19,282 nt of DNA from Pseudomonadota bacterium (GTDB lineage: Bacteria; Pseudomonadota; Alphaproteobacteria; Rhizobiales; Devosiaceae), in assembly GCA_023436745.1 (NCBI GenBank), contig JAEZHZ010000298.1, forward strand, positions 1-19,282, given 5' to 3'. Each line of letters begins with the position of its first letter. Position 1 is the stretch's first letter. The notes below the pieces were generated by a model. The model saw nothing but the letters and a program-made list of their open reading frames with translations. It did no database searches and was not told the origin of the DNA. Shown in pieces: positions 1 through 6,449 of the stretch. Made by a program: the position numbers and the translations under genes.

Positions 1-642
1 GGGCGACACTGCGGTCACGAGCGCGACCCGCCGCGCCGAAGCAGCGGTGAGCGCGCGCGCCCGGGCATCGAGCGGAGCAAGCAGGCTCCGCTCCGCCAGC
101 GCGACGACTTCGGTGCCGTCGAACAGATGCGGCAGGTGACCTTCCGTCTCGGTGCGGGCCCGCGCCAGGGCGGGGCGGCCGGCATAGATGCCCAGGAGGG
201 TGTCGGCCACGTCACCGGCTGCCCTGCGATCGTTGGCTGCGATGGCGCGCTCGGCATCGGCCCGCAAGCGGTCGAGCACCCGCAGGCGGCGCAGCGCCAG
301 CATCTCGCGCAGCACCAGCGCCAGCACCGCGACAATGAAGGCACCGAGCACGCCGAGCCCAACATAGCCGAGCCAGGGCTGGGTCGCGAAGAGATCGCGG
401 ATCAGCCGGTCGGCAGCCAAGCCGAGGCCCGCCGTGACCAGCGCACCGCCCGTGACCCAGGCGATGCGGCCGAGCCAGCCCATCTTCGGCATGGGCGGGG
501 CAACCAGTTCTGCTTCCTCGGCCGGATCAAAGCTCGTCTCGGTGAGTTCCGCCCGGTCCGGCGCAAACGCTCTCGGCACCCGAACCGGCTCTGGCTGGGT
601 GGCATCGCTGCTTGCAACGGGGCGGGCAACAGGGCGCTTCAT
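1..642 (-). CDS. ycjF: YcjF family (TIGR01620/DUF697) inner-membrane protein, N-terminal part
   Basis: This is the first 214 codons of a minus-strand gene whose 3' end lies beyond the left edge. It starts at the ATG at 642 and shares ATGA with the stop of ycjX, which implies translational coupling. The N-terminus (about residues 1-50) is charged and proline-rich. Two hydrophobic segments follow, roughly residues 57-78 and 91-112, then an Arg/Leu-rich amphipathic stretch (LREMLALRRLRVLDRLRADA). This layout, and the position directly after ycjX, fit the YcjF/TIGR01620 family, a membrane protein that nearly always follows ycjX. In enterobacteria the pair belongs to stress-induced genes; the biochemical role is unknown. 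The conserved C-terminal DUF697 part is not in the window, so the family call rests on the membrane region and context. G/C-rich third codon positions continue to the edge, so there is no sign of decay. Confidence 0.8.
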   Translation of the reverse strand, partial: MKRPVARPVASSDATQPEPVRVPRAFAPDRAELTETSFDPAEEAELVAPPMPKMGWLGRIAWVTGGALVTAGLGLAADRLIRDLFATQPWLGYVGLGVLGAFIVAVLALVLREMLALRRLRVLDRLRADAERAIAANDRRAAGDVADTLLGIYAGRPALARARTETEGHLPHLFDGTEVVALAERSLLAPLDARARALTAASARRVALVTAVSP

Positions 643-2081
643 GCCAGCCAGTCTCCGATCAGGTAGTCGAGGGCGCGGTCGAAGCGGATGTGCGGCAGCA
701 CTACGTCGCCGGCGGCGTTGCGCTCCACGCGCGCGGGCGGCGCGAAGCGGAGGAAGTTGAGCACGACCGGGGGCTCACCCTTCAGCGCAGAATCCGGGTC
801 GGCCGGCAAGTCGCCGGGAAACAAGGCGATTTCCGTTTTCCCATCGTAGGTTACGCCGTCGAGCCGTTCGCCTGCCACCGGGGTGCCGATCAGCGCCGGC
901 AGTGTCTCGCCGCCCTCGTTGATGGTGCCTTCCGCGGTGGCGCGAATGGCTGCAACGGCCAGCGAACGGCTTTCGGCGCCGGCAAACCGGGCCCGGCGCG
1001 CCGCATCGGCCACGAGCCGGTTGAGGATGGCTTCGAGCCGGTCGTGGCTGGTGTGGTGGACATGGTCGGCCTTGGTGGCGACGAACAGGATCCGGTCGAT
1101 ACGCTTGGAGAAGGGCCGCAGGAGCGGGTTCACCTCGCCCTGGCGGAAGCAGGCCATCACCGCCGTCAGCGCCGTCTCGAGGTCGGCCACGGCCGCAGGC
1201 CCCGCATTCAGCGCCTTGAGGGTGTCCACCAGCACCACCTGCCGGTCGAGCCGGGCAAAGTGGTCGCGGAAGAAGGGACGCACCACCCGGTCCTTGTAGG
1301 CCTCGTAGCGGTGCTCCAGCATTGAATAGAGCGTGCCGTTGCGGGCTGCCTGCTGCGGCGGCAGCGGCGCGAAGGTGAGGGCAGGGGAGCCTTCGAGGTC
1401 TCCCGGCATCAGGAACCGCCCGGGGGGCAGCGTCGACATGGCGCCGAGTTCGCGGCTCTGGCGCAGATAGTCGGTGAAGGCGATGGCGAGATGTTCGGCG
1501 GCAAGGTCGCTGGCCTCGGCCAGCGGGTCCACGCCCCCCAGTGCTTCGAGGAACCCGGCCGCTTCGGCGCCATGGTTGCGCGCACGCTCCAGCGCCTCGC
1601 GGCTCCATTCGGCATAGCTGAGCCCGAGCAGCGGCAGGTCGAGCAGCCACTCGCCGGGATAGTCGACGATATCGAGGTTGAGCGTTGCCGGCCCGCGCCA
1701 GCCGGTCAGCCACTTGCCCGACTGGAACTTCAGCACCAGCCGCAGCTGCGAAATGCGCCGCGTGCCCTCGGGCCATTCGGGCGGGCGGCCGGTGAGCGTC
1801 GCCAGGTGCTGCTCATAGGCAAAGCGGGGGATGGTGGCGTCTGGATACTCTGCCAGCCGCGCGCCGATGAACCGACCCTCGGCAAGGGCGGCAAAGCCCG
1901 GCAGCCGCCCCATGGTCAGCAGGTTGTGCACCAGCGCGGTGATGAAGATGGTCTTGCCGGCGCGGCTCAGGCCGGTGACGCCGAGGCGGAGCGTGGGCAC
2001 GAAGGCGCCAGTGGCGTTGTCCGCAAGATTGGCGAGGGCGATCCCCAGCTCGTCGACGATCGTGGTCGGTGGTTGGGGCAA
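639..2081 (-). CDS. ycjX: YcjX family P-loop NTPase (DUF463), stress-associated
   Basis: Encodes 480 residues from the TTG at 2081. A longer frame opens at another TTG (2135), but the one at 2081 has AGGAGA ten bases upstream (2091-2096) and yields a start (M-PQPPTTIVDELG) that fits the family better. Visible motifs are a Walker A loop GLSRAGKT (about residues 37-44), a switch-II-like DIVDYPGEW (about 137-145) and a TKAD guanine-recognition-like motif (about 336-339). These indicate a GTPase-like nucleotide-binding protein. YcjX proteins are conserved across Proteobacteria, are cytoplasmic or membrane-associated, and in E. coli are induced by heat and envelope stress together with YcjF. The precise function is not established. 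The gene is full length for the family and overlaps ycjF by 4 bases. It is divergent from phoX, with 184 bases between the start codons. Confidence 0.87.
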   Translation of the reverse strand: MPQPPTTIVDELGIALANLADNATGAFVPTLRLGVTGLSRAGKTIFITALVHNLLTMGRLPGFAALAEGRFIGARLAEYPDATIPRFAYEQHLATLTGRPPEWPEGTRRISQLRLVLKFQSGKWLTGWRGPATLNLDIVDYPGEWLLDLPLLGLSYAEWSREALERARNHGAEAAGFLEALGGVDPLAEASDLAAEHLAIAFTDYLRQSRELGAMSTLPPGRFLMPGDLEGSPALTFAPLPPQQAARNGTLYSMLEHRYEAYKDRVVRPFFRDHFARLDRQVVLVDTLKALNAGPAAVADLETALTAVMACFRQGEVNPLLRPFSKRIDRILFVATKADHVHHTSHDRLEAILNRLVADAARRARFAGAESRSLAVAAIRATAEGTINEGGETLPALIGTPVAGERLDGVTYDGKTEIALFPGDLPADPDSALKGEPPVVLNFLRFAPPARVERNAAGDVVLPHIRFDRALDYLIGDWLA

Positions 2082-2169
2082 GCGCAGTGGTCTCCTCGGC
2101 TGGTTGGAAGGTAGGCGGTTCTGCGCCCGTTGCAAGGGCCGCGAGCCGGGCGGCGCGCAGGGTTCTGCA

Positions 2170-2209
2170 TTGTCGTGGAACGGTCACGCAACTGTCGTCG
2201 GGCTGTCGG
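2170..2209 (+). promoter_or_regulatory. Candidate doubled Pho box (PhoB operator) upstream of phoX
   Basis: Four 7-base direct repeats occur at an exact 11-base period: TTGTCGT (2170-2176), CGGTCAC (2181-2187), CTGTCGT (2192-2198) and CTGTCGG (2203-2209). The known Pho box is two CTGTCAT-like 7-mers separated by 4 bases, so this looks like two consecutive boxes. It ends 56 bases before the phoX start codon. Because the gene downstream encodes an alkaline phosphatase, control by phosphate starvation through PhoR-PhoB is the natural reading. No clear -10 element can be named; a weak AT-rich stretch follows at about 2216-2224. The match is strongest in the GTC core of each unit. Confidence 0.65.
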
Positions 2210-2265
2210 GAGGCACCAATAGATCGGCTCCGTCCGCACCGGACATGCTGTTGAGGAGCACCGCG

Positions 2266-4251
2266 ATGACCGCCCAGACGCCCGTTTTCAAGACCTCGCA
2301 ACTGGAGGCTGCCGACGCCGAGCCGCGCAACCACAGCGCGAATCCCACCATGGGCGAGCTGATCAGCGCCCGCTTCTCGCGCCGCGGGTTCCTTGCCGGC
2401 TCGCTGGCGGTATCGGCAATTGCAGCGACGGTCAGCCCGCTCGCCCTGCTCAGCGCCCGTCCGGCCCGTGCGCAGGAGGCCAGCTCGGCCTTCCGGTTCA
2501 CCGAGGTGGAGGCCGGCATCGACGAGACCCACCACGTAGCCGAAGGTTATGATGCCGACGTGCTGCTGCGCTGGGGCGACGGGCTGTTCGCCGACGCGCC
2601 CGAGTTCGACCCCGCTGCCCAGACCGCTGCCGCGCAGGAGCGCCAGTTCGGCTACAACAACGACTATGTCGGCTACATCCCGCTGGACGGCTCGTCAGAG
2701 CACGGGCTGCTGGTGGTGAACCACGAGTACACCAACCCCCACCTCATGTTTCCGGGGCTGGTCACCATCGTCGATGGCGAGATGACGATGCAGCCGCTGA
2801 GCCGGGAGCAGGTGGACGTGGAAATGGCCGCCCATGGCGGCACCGTGGTCGAGATCCGCAGGGCCGGCGGCAAGTGGCAGGTGGTGAAGGATGGCCCGCT
2901 CAACCGGCGCATCCCCGCCAACACCGAAATGGAGATCACCGGCCCGGCGGCCGGGCACGAACGGCTGAAGACCAATGCCGACCCCACCGGCACCCGCGTG
3001 TTCGGCACGCTCAACAACTGCGCCGGCGGCGTCACTCCCTGGGGCACCTACATCATGGCCGAGGAGAACATCCACGGCTACTTCACCGGCGAACTGCCGG
3101 CCGATCATCCGGAGGCGACAAACTACGACCGGCTGGGCATCCCGGAAGGCTCCTATGAGTGGGCGGGGTTCTACGACCGCTTCGACATCGGCAAGGAGCC
3201 GAACGAGCCGAACCGCTTCGGCTACATCGTCGAGGTCGACGTCATGGACCCGAACTCAATGCCCAAGAAGCGCACCGCGCTCGGTCGCTTCAAGCACGAG
3301 GGCGCCGAGTCGATCGTCAATCGCGATGGCCGGGTGGTGTTCTATCTCGGTGACGACGAGCGCTTCGACTATGTCTACAAGTTCGTCACCGCCGGCACCT
3401 ACAACCCCGACGACCGCGCCGCCAACATGGACCTGCTCGACGAGGGCACGCTCCATGTTGCCCGCTTCGCCGACGATGGCTCGATGGAGTGGCTGCCGCT
3501 CGTCCATGGCGAGGGGCCGCTGACCGAGGCGAACGGTTTCCGTTCGCAGGCAGATATCGTCATCGAGACCCGCCGCGCCGCCGACCTGCTCGGCGCCACC
3601 AAGATGGACCGGCCCGAGGACATCCAGCCGAATGGGGTCAACGGCAAGGTCTATGTCATGCTGACCAACAACACCCGCCGCTCTGCCGATCAGGTGGACG
3701 GGGCCAATCCGCGGGCGGAGAACGCCTTCGGTCACATCATCGAAATCGCCGAGGCCGACGGGGACTTCGCCGCCACCACCGGCACCTGGGAGGTGCTGCT
3801 GAAGTGCGGCGACCCGGTCATCGCCGAGGTCGGCGCCACCTTCTCCAGCGCCACCACCGCGAATGGCTGGTTCGGCATGCCGGACAACTGCGCCGTCGAC
3901 GCCATGGGGCGGCTCTGGGTGTCCACCGATGGCAACAGCCCATCCGCCACCGGCCGCACCGACGGGCTATGGGCGGTGGATACCGAAGGCGAGGCGCGGG
4001 CCACGTCGCGGCTGTTCTTCCGCGTGCCCGTGGGGGCCGAGATGTGCGGCCCGCTGTTCACGCCGGACGACGAGACAGCGTTCGTGGCGGTGCAGCATCC
4101 CGGCGACGGCGGGGACGATTGGGAGGGCTTTGGCCGCGTTTCCTACTACGAGGACCTGTCGACCCGCTGGCCGGATTTCGATCCGGACATGCCGGTGCGG
4201 CCCTCGGTGGTGGCGATCACCCGGCAGGGCGGCGGCAAGATCGCCGTGTGA
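2266..4251 (+). CDS. phoX: PhoX-type alkaline phosphatase (DUF839), Tat-exported
   Basis: Encodes 661 residues. The ATG at 2266 is chosen because GAGGAG (2253-2258) lies 7 bases upstream and because it places a twin-arginine signal near the N-terminus: RFSRRGFLAG at about residues 37-46, then a hydrophobic stretch and an ARA-Q cleavage site near residue 69. An open frame extends further upstream, but it runs through the Pho box and the ycjX 5' end. The mature part shows the PhoX/DUF839 signature: TLNNCAGGVTPWG around residues 249-260, whose Cys252 matches the family's metal-site cysteine, followed by EEN (266-268). Near the end is GAEMCGPLFTPD and a VQHPG motif. PhoX enzymes are calcium/iron-dependent monomeric phosphomonoesterases in the periplasm or outside the cell that release phosphate from organic esters. 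The gene is monocistronic and ends at a terminator. Some DUF839 proteins are not proven phosphatases, but the Pho-box-like upstream region supports this role. Confidence 0.9.
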   Translation: MTAQTPVFKTSQLEAADAEPRNHSANPTMGELISARFSRRGFLAGSLAVSAIAATVSPLALLSARPARAQEASSAFRFTEVEAGIDETHHVAEGYDADVLLRWGDGLFADAPEFDPAAQTAAAQERQFGYNNDYVGYIPLDGSSEHGLLVVNHEYTNPHLMFPGLVTIVDGEMTMQPLSREQVDVEMAAHGGTVVEIRRAGGKWQVVKDGPLNRRIPANTEMEITGPAAGHERLKTNADPTGTRVFGTLNNCAGGVTPWGTYIMAEENIHGYFTGELPADHPEATNYDRLGIPEGSYEWAGFYDRFDIGKEPNEPNRFGYIVEVDVMDPNSMPKKRTALGRFKHEGAESIVNRDGRVVFYLGDDERFDYVYKFVTAGTYNPDDRAANMDLLDEGTLHVARFADDGSMEWLPLVHGEGPLTEANGFRSQADIVIETRRAADLLGATKMDRPEDIQPNGVNGKVYVMLTNNTRRSADQVDGANPRAENAFGHIIEIAEADGDFAATTGTWEVLLKCGDPVIAEVGATFSSATTANGWFGMPDNCAVDAMGRLWVSTDGNSPSATGRTDGLWAVDTEGEARATSRLFFRVPVGAEMCGPLFTPDDETAFVAVQHPGDGGDDWEGFGRVSYYEDLSTRWPDFDPDMPVRPSVVAITRQGGGKIAV

Positions 4252-4261
4252 TGAACAGGCA

Positions 4262-4287
4262 AAGGGGCCGATCCGCATCGGCCCCTT
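4262..4287. terminator. Bidirectional terminator between phoX and metA
   Basis: A perfect 11-bp inverted repeat, AAGGGGCCGAT with ATCGGCCCCTT, surrounds a 4-base CCGC loop. It begins 10 bases after the phoX stop and ends 3 bases before the last base of the metA stop codon. The two genes converge here, so one hairpin can serve both. The T-runs on either side are short. Confidence 0.8.
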
Positions 4288-4290
4288 CTG

Positions 4291-5202
4291 CTATTGCCCG
4301 ATCTTCGCCAGCTCGTATGGCGTCGTCTGGTAAATCTCGTTGATCCAGTTCTGGAACAACAGGTGCGCATGGCTGCGCCAGCGGTTCTCCGGCACCCTGG
4401 TGGGGTCCCCGTCGGGGAACAGGTTCACCGGCAGCGGAGTGTCGAGGCCTGCGTTGACGTCGCGCTCATACTCGTCGGCGAGCGAGCGGTTGTCGTATTC
4501 GAGGTGGTTGAGGAAGAACACCGCGCGGCCCAGGCGATCCTCGAGCATGCAGAGCCCGATCTCGTCGCTGTCGATCAGCACGTCGAGTGTATCCGGCACC
4601 GTCGTGCGGTCGATGTCGTTGTAGCGCGACACCGGGATCATCGGCCGGTCCGACATGCCGCGCAGCCACGGCACGCGGGGGTCGATGATGTCGTGGCGGA
4701 ACACGCCGAAGGCCTTGTGGTCCATGCGGTAGCGGCGGACGCCGTGGAAGTGGTGCAGCGCCGCCTGCGCGCCCCAGCAGATGAACATGGTGTGGTGCAC
4801 GTGGGTGCGCGTCCAGTTCATGATCTCGACCATCTCCGGCCAGTAGCGCACCTCCTCGAAGGGAATGTGCGCGATGGGTGCGCCGGTGATGATGAAGCCG
4901 TCGAACTTCACCCCGCGCACCTCGTCCCAGGTGCGGTAGAAGCTGTTGAGGTAGTCTTCCGAGGTGTTCTTGCTCTTGTGGTCGGTGACGCGCACGAGCG
5001 ACAGGTTCACCTGCAGCGGCGTGGCGCCGATCAGCCGGGCGAACTGGGTCTCGGTCCGCTCCTTGTTGGGCATCAGGTTCAGCAGCCCGATCTCGAGCGG
5101 GCGGATGTCCTGCCGCGCGGCGCGGGCGGAATCCATGACATAGAGGCCCTCGCTTTCGAGGGTCTTGCGGGCGGGCAGGTCGTCGGGGATACGAATAGGC
5201 AT
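4291..5202 (-). CDS. metA: Homoserine O-acyltransferase (MetA/HTS family)
   Basis: Encodes 303 residues, normal for the family. The start ATG at 5202 has AAGGGG (5208-5213) 5 bases upstream. MetA activates homoserine by O-acylation, the first committed step of methionine synthesis, in the cytoplasm. The nucleophile region FICWGAQAALHHFHG places the catalytic cysteine at residue 142, the same number as in E. coli. The His and Glu of NHLEYD (233, 235) complete the expected active site. The N-terminal IGLLNLMPNKERTETQF is diagnostic. Residue 111, in TGAPIAH, is alanine. Gly at this position is linked with succinyl-CoA use and Glu with acetyl-CoA use, so the acyl donor cannot be read directly. 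The gene lies 66 bases downstream of the P-loop ATPase gene on the same strand and may be cotranscribed with it. I see no SAM riboswitch in the gap. Confidence 0.95.
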   Translation of the reverse strand: MPIRIPDDLPARKTLESEGLYVMDSARAARQDIRPLEIGLLNLMPNKERTETQFARLIGATPLQVNLSLVRVTDHKSKNTSEDYLNSFYRTWDEVRGVKFDGFIITGAPIAHIPFEEVRYWPEMVEIMNWTRTHVHHTMFICWGAQAALHHFHGVRRYRMDHKAFGVFRHDIIDPRVPWLRGMSDRPMIPVSRYNDIDRTTVPDTLDVLIDSDEIGLCMLEDRLGRAVFFLNHLEYDNRSLADEYERDVNAGLDTPLPVNLFPDGDPTRVPENRWRSHAHLLFQNWINEIYQTTPYELAKIGQ

Positions 5203-5246
5203 TTCAGCCCCTTAACTGGCGAGCGTGAGAAGGCGATTCAAGCGAG

Positions 5247-5269
5247 GCGCGTGTCCCGTGGGCACGCGC
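5247..5269 (-). terminator. Hairpin between the ATPase gene and metA
   Basis: A 7-bp inverted repeat, GCGCGTG with CACGCGC, has a 9-base loop that can pair further (CC with GG). It starts at the stop codon of the ATPase gene on the minus strand and lies 44 bases before the metA start. No T-run follows, so it is more likely a processing, attenuation or mRNA-stabilising hairpin than a full terminator. Confidence 0.35.
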
Positions 5270-6135
5270 TAGCGCATTCGCTTCCCGATCGCCGCCGCCA
5301 TGAGGTCGACGAATTCGTCACCGTCGCGCACGGTCGCGAGGTCCGAGGCCTCGACGACATAGCCGAAATTGTCCGCCAGCGCCTGGTATCGCGGCAGGCG
5401 GTCATGCAGCAGCGCCTCGAAGCCCCAGGCGCCGAACCCGGCCGGATCCACCTGGTCGTCCTCGACGATGCCGTTGATCAGCTTGTACTCGTTCCACTTC
5501 TCGATGAGGAAGTGCGGCCGGTAGTACATGGGCTTGGGCGACTGCTTGAAGCGGCGCACCAGTTCCTCGGCGTCCCTGTCGGTGCCGCGGATATAGAGCA
5601 GGGCGGTGGAGGCGGCGAGCGTCTTCACCACCGGGTCCTCGGCATCGCTGGGGTCGATGACCTCGATCAGTGAGCCGCCGGTGTCGGCGATGAAGTTCTT
5701 GTAGCCGTAAAGGGTCTCCGCGCGCTCGATGAAGTGCGGCACGTCCTTGAGCGCCTCGATCTCGGCGATGCGGTGCTGCTCCTGGCGGCGCTGGTACTCG
5801 GCGAGCGGCAGGCCGCCCTTGTCGGGGTTGCCCGGCGTGCCGAGATAGCTCGAGAGCGGGTCGAGGTTGTCGAAGGTGATGTTGGACGAGATGTAGATCG
5901 AGTCCGAGCGCAGCAGGTCGGCCAGGAACGGCACCTTCATCGCTTCGCGCTTGAAGTTGTCGACGATGGCCTCGCCCATGTAGCGGGTGCCGATGCGGTA
6001 GTCGGCCGAATAGTGGAACCAGTTCGAGGCGCGCAGCATCGAGGCGAGCCGGGTCTTGCCGACGCCGGCCATGCCGAACACGGTGACGGCGCGGCGCGGG
6101 GCCTTCACGAACTCATCGACGGTGTTGAACAGCAT
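5269..6135 (-). CDS. Conserved P-loop ATPase, function unknown (metA-adjacent)
   Basis: Encodes 288 residues from the ATG at 6135. The frame stays open to 6186, but that extension reads MDSRPRGND, the typical spurious translation of the palindromic repeat at 6159-6186, so the downstream ATG is preferred. Only a weak AGGG precedes it. Visible features are a Walker A motif GMAGVGKT (residues 21-28), a Walker-B-like FIADTGGS (148-155, acidic Asp151) and a conserved-looking YIRGTDRDAEELVRRF (181-196). The N-terminus MLFNTVDEFV leads directly into the nucleotide-binding core, with no signal peptide or membrane segment, so it is probably cytoplasmic. The size and order of motifs suggest a small NTPase or kinase-like fold. 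I recognise it only as a conserved uncharacterised alphaproteobacterial 'ATPase'. Its same-strand position 66 bases upstream of metA hints at a link with sulfur amino-acid metabolism, which is inference. Confidence 0.8.
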   Translation of the reverse strand: MLFNTVDEFVKAPRRAVTVFGMAGVGKTRLASMLRASNWFHYSADYRIGTRYMGEAIVDNFKREAMKVPFLADLLRSDSIYISSNITFDNLDPLSSYLGTPGNPDKGGLPLAEYQRRQEQHRIAEIEALKDVPHFIERAETLYGYKNFIADTGGSLIEVIDPSDAEDPVVKTLAASTALLYIRGTDRDAEELVRRFKQSPKPMYYRPHFLIEKWNEYKLINGIVEDDQVDPAGFGAWGFEALLHDRLPRYQALADNFGYVVEASDLATVRDGDEFVDLMAAAIGKRMR

Positions 6136-6158
6136 CGGGTGACTTGCCCTACCCACAA

Positions 6159-6186
6159 CGTCATTCCCGCGGGGGCGGGAATCCAT
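6159..6186. repeat. REP-like palindromic repeat (ATTCCCGC...GCGGGAAT)
   Basis: A perfect 8-bp inverted repeat (6163-6170 with 6175-6182) has a GGGG loop, flanked by CGTC on the left and CCAT on the right. This is the widespread CGTCATTCCCGC-GCGGGAATCCA class of intergenic palindrome (similar to Neisseria dRS3 and REP elements). It sits in the upstream region of the ATPase gene. The same element produces artefactual MDSRxRGND protein starts. Confidence 0.75.
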
Positions 6187-6276
6187 TCAATCCGGTGCGT
6201 CTCTGGGGTGAGCCTTCGCAGGCGTGACGCGGTGGAAGTGCTCTGGCTTTACTGCATGTGTCCTCGCCCCACAAGC

Positions 6277-6295
6277 GGCGGCAAAAACTGCCGCC
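6277..6295 (+). promoter_or_regulatory. Perfect dyad upstream of the sigma-54 promoter; candidate FlbD/NtrC-type enhancer site
   Basis: GGCGGCA and TGCCGCC form a perfect 7-bp dyad around AAAAC. Its centre is about 120 bases upstream of the start point predicted from the sigma-54 promoter, the usual place for an enhancer-binding protein. In Caulobacter the flagellar activator FlbD binds GC-rich ftr dyads at about -100 of hook and flagellin promoters; the CGGCA...TGCCG arms resemble these from memory. A second, looser dyad, GACCGGC (6315-6321) with GCCGGTC (6336-6342), lies between it and the promoter. Neither forms a transcript terminator with a T-run. Confidence 0.5.
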
Positions 6296-6378
6296 AGGGC
6301 AGGAGACTTCTGCCGACCGGCGCGTTCGGGGCGGGGCCGGTCGCGAGCATTATAGTTAGTGTTCAATGACTTAGCTCC

Positions 6379-6396
6379 TTGGCATCCGACTTGCAT
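6379..6396 (+). promoter_or_regulatory. Sigma-54 (RpoN) promoter of flgE
   Basis: The sequence TTGGCATCCGACTTGCAT matches the -24/-12 consensus TTGGCACG-N4-TTGCA, with GG (6381-6382) and GC (6393-6394) exactly 10 bases apart. Only two consensus positions outside the invariant GG/GC differ. The predicted transcription start is near 6406, giving a leader of about 44 bases before flgE. Hook genes of alphaproteobacteria with a Caulobacter-type hierarchy are transcribed by sigma-54 RNA polymerase, so position and identity agree. A weak IHF-like TCAA-N4-TTA lies just upstream (6363-6373). Confidence 0.85.
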
Positions 6397-6449
6397 ACCT
6401 GATCCGTGAACGCGTCTGTTCGACGCAATATGGGACCACGGAGTAAGTC

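Noticed and set aside
1831..2265. Upstream extension of the phoX frame
   Set aside because: The frame stays open through the ycjX 5' end and the Pho box. The ATG at 2266 has a good ribosome site and places the Tat signal correctly.
5203..5268. SAM-II riboswitch in front of metA
   Set aside because: Such elements precede metA in many alphaproteobacteria, but the 66-base gap does not show the pseudoknot sequence pattern I know, and it directly follows an upstream gene.
6361..6373. IHF site upstream of the flgE promoter
   Set aside because: The core TCAA-N4-TTA is present, but the first two bases differ from the consensus and it lies very close to the -24 element; kept only as a weak note.
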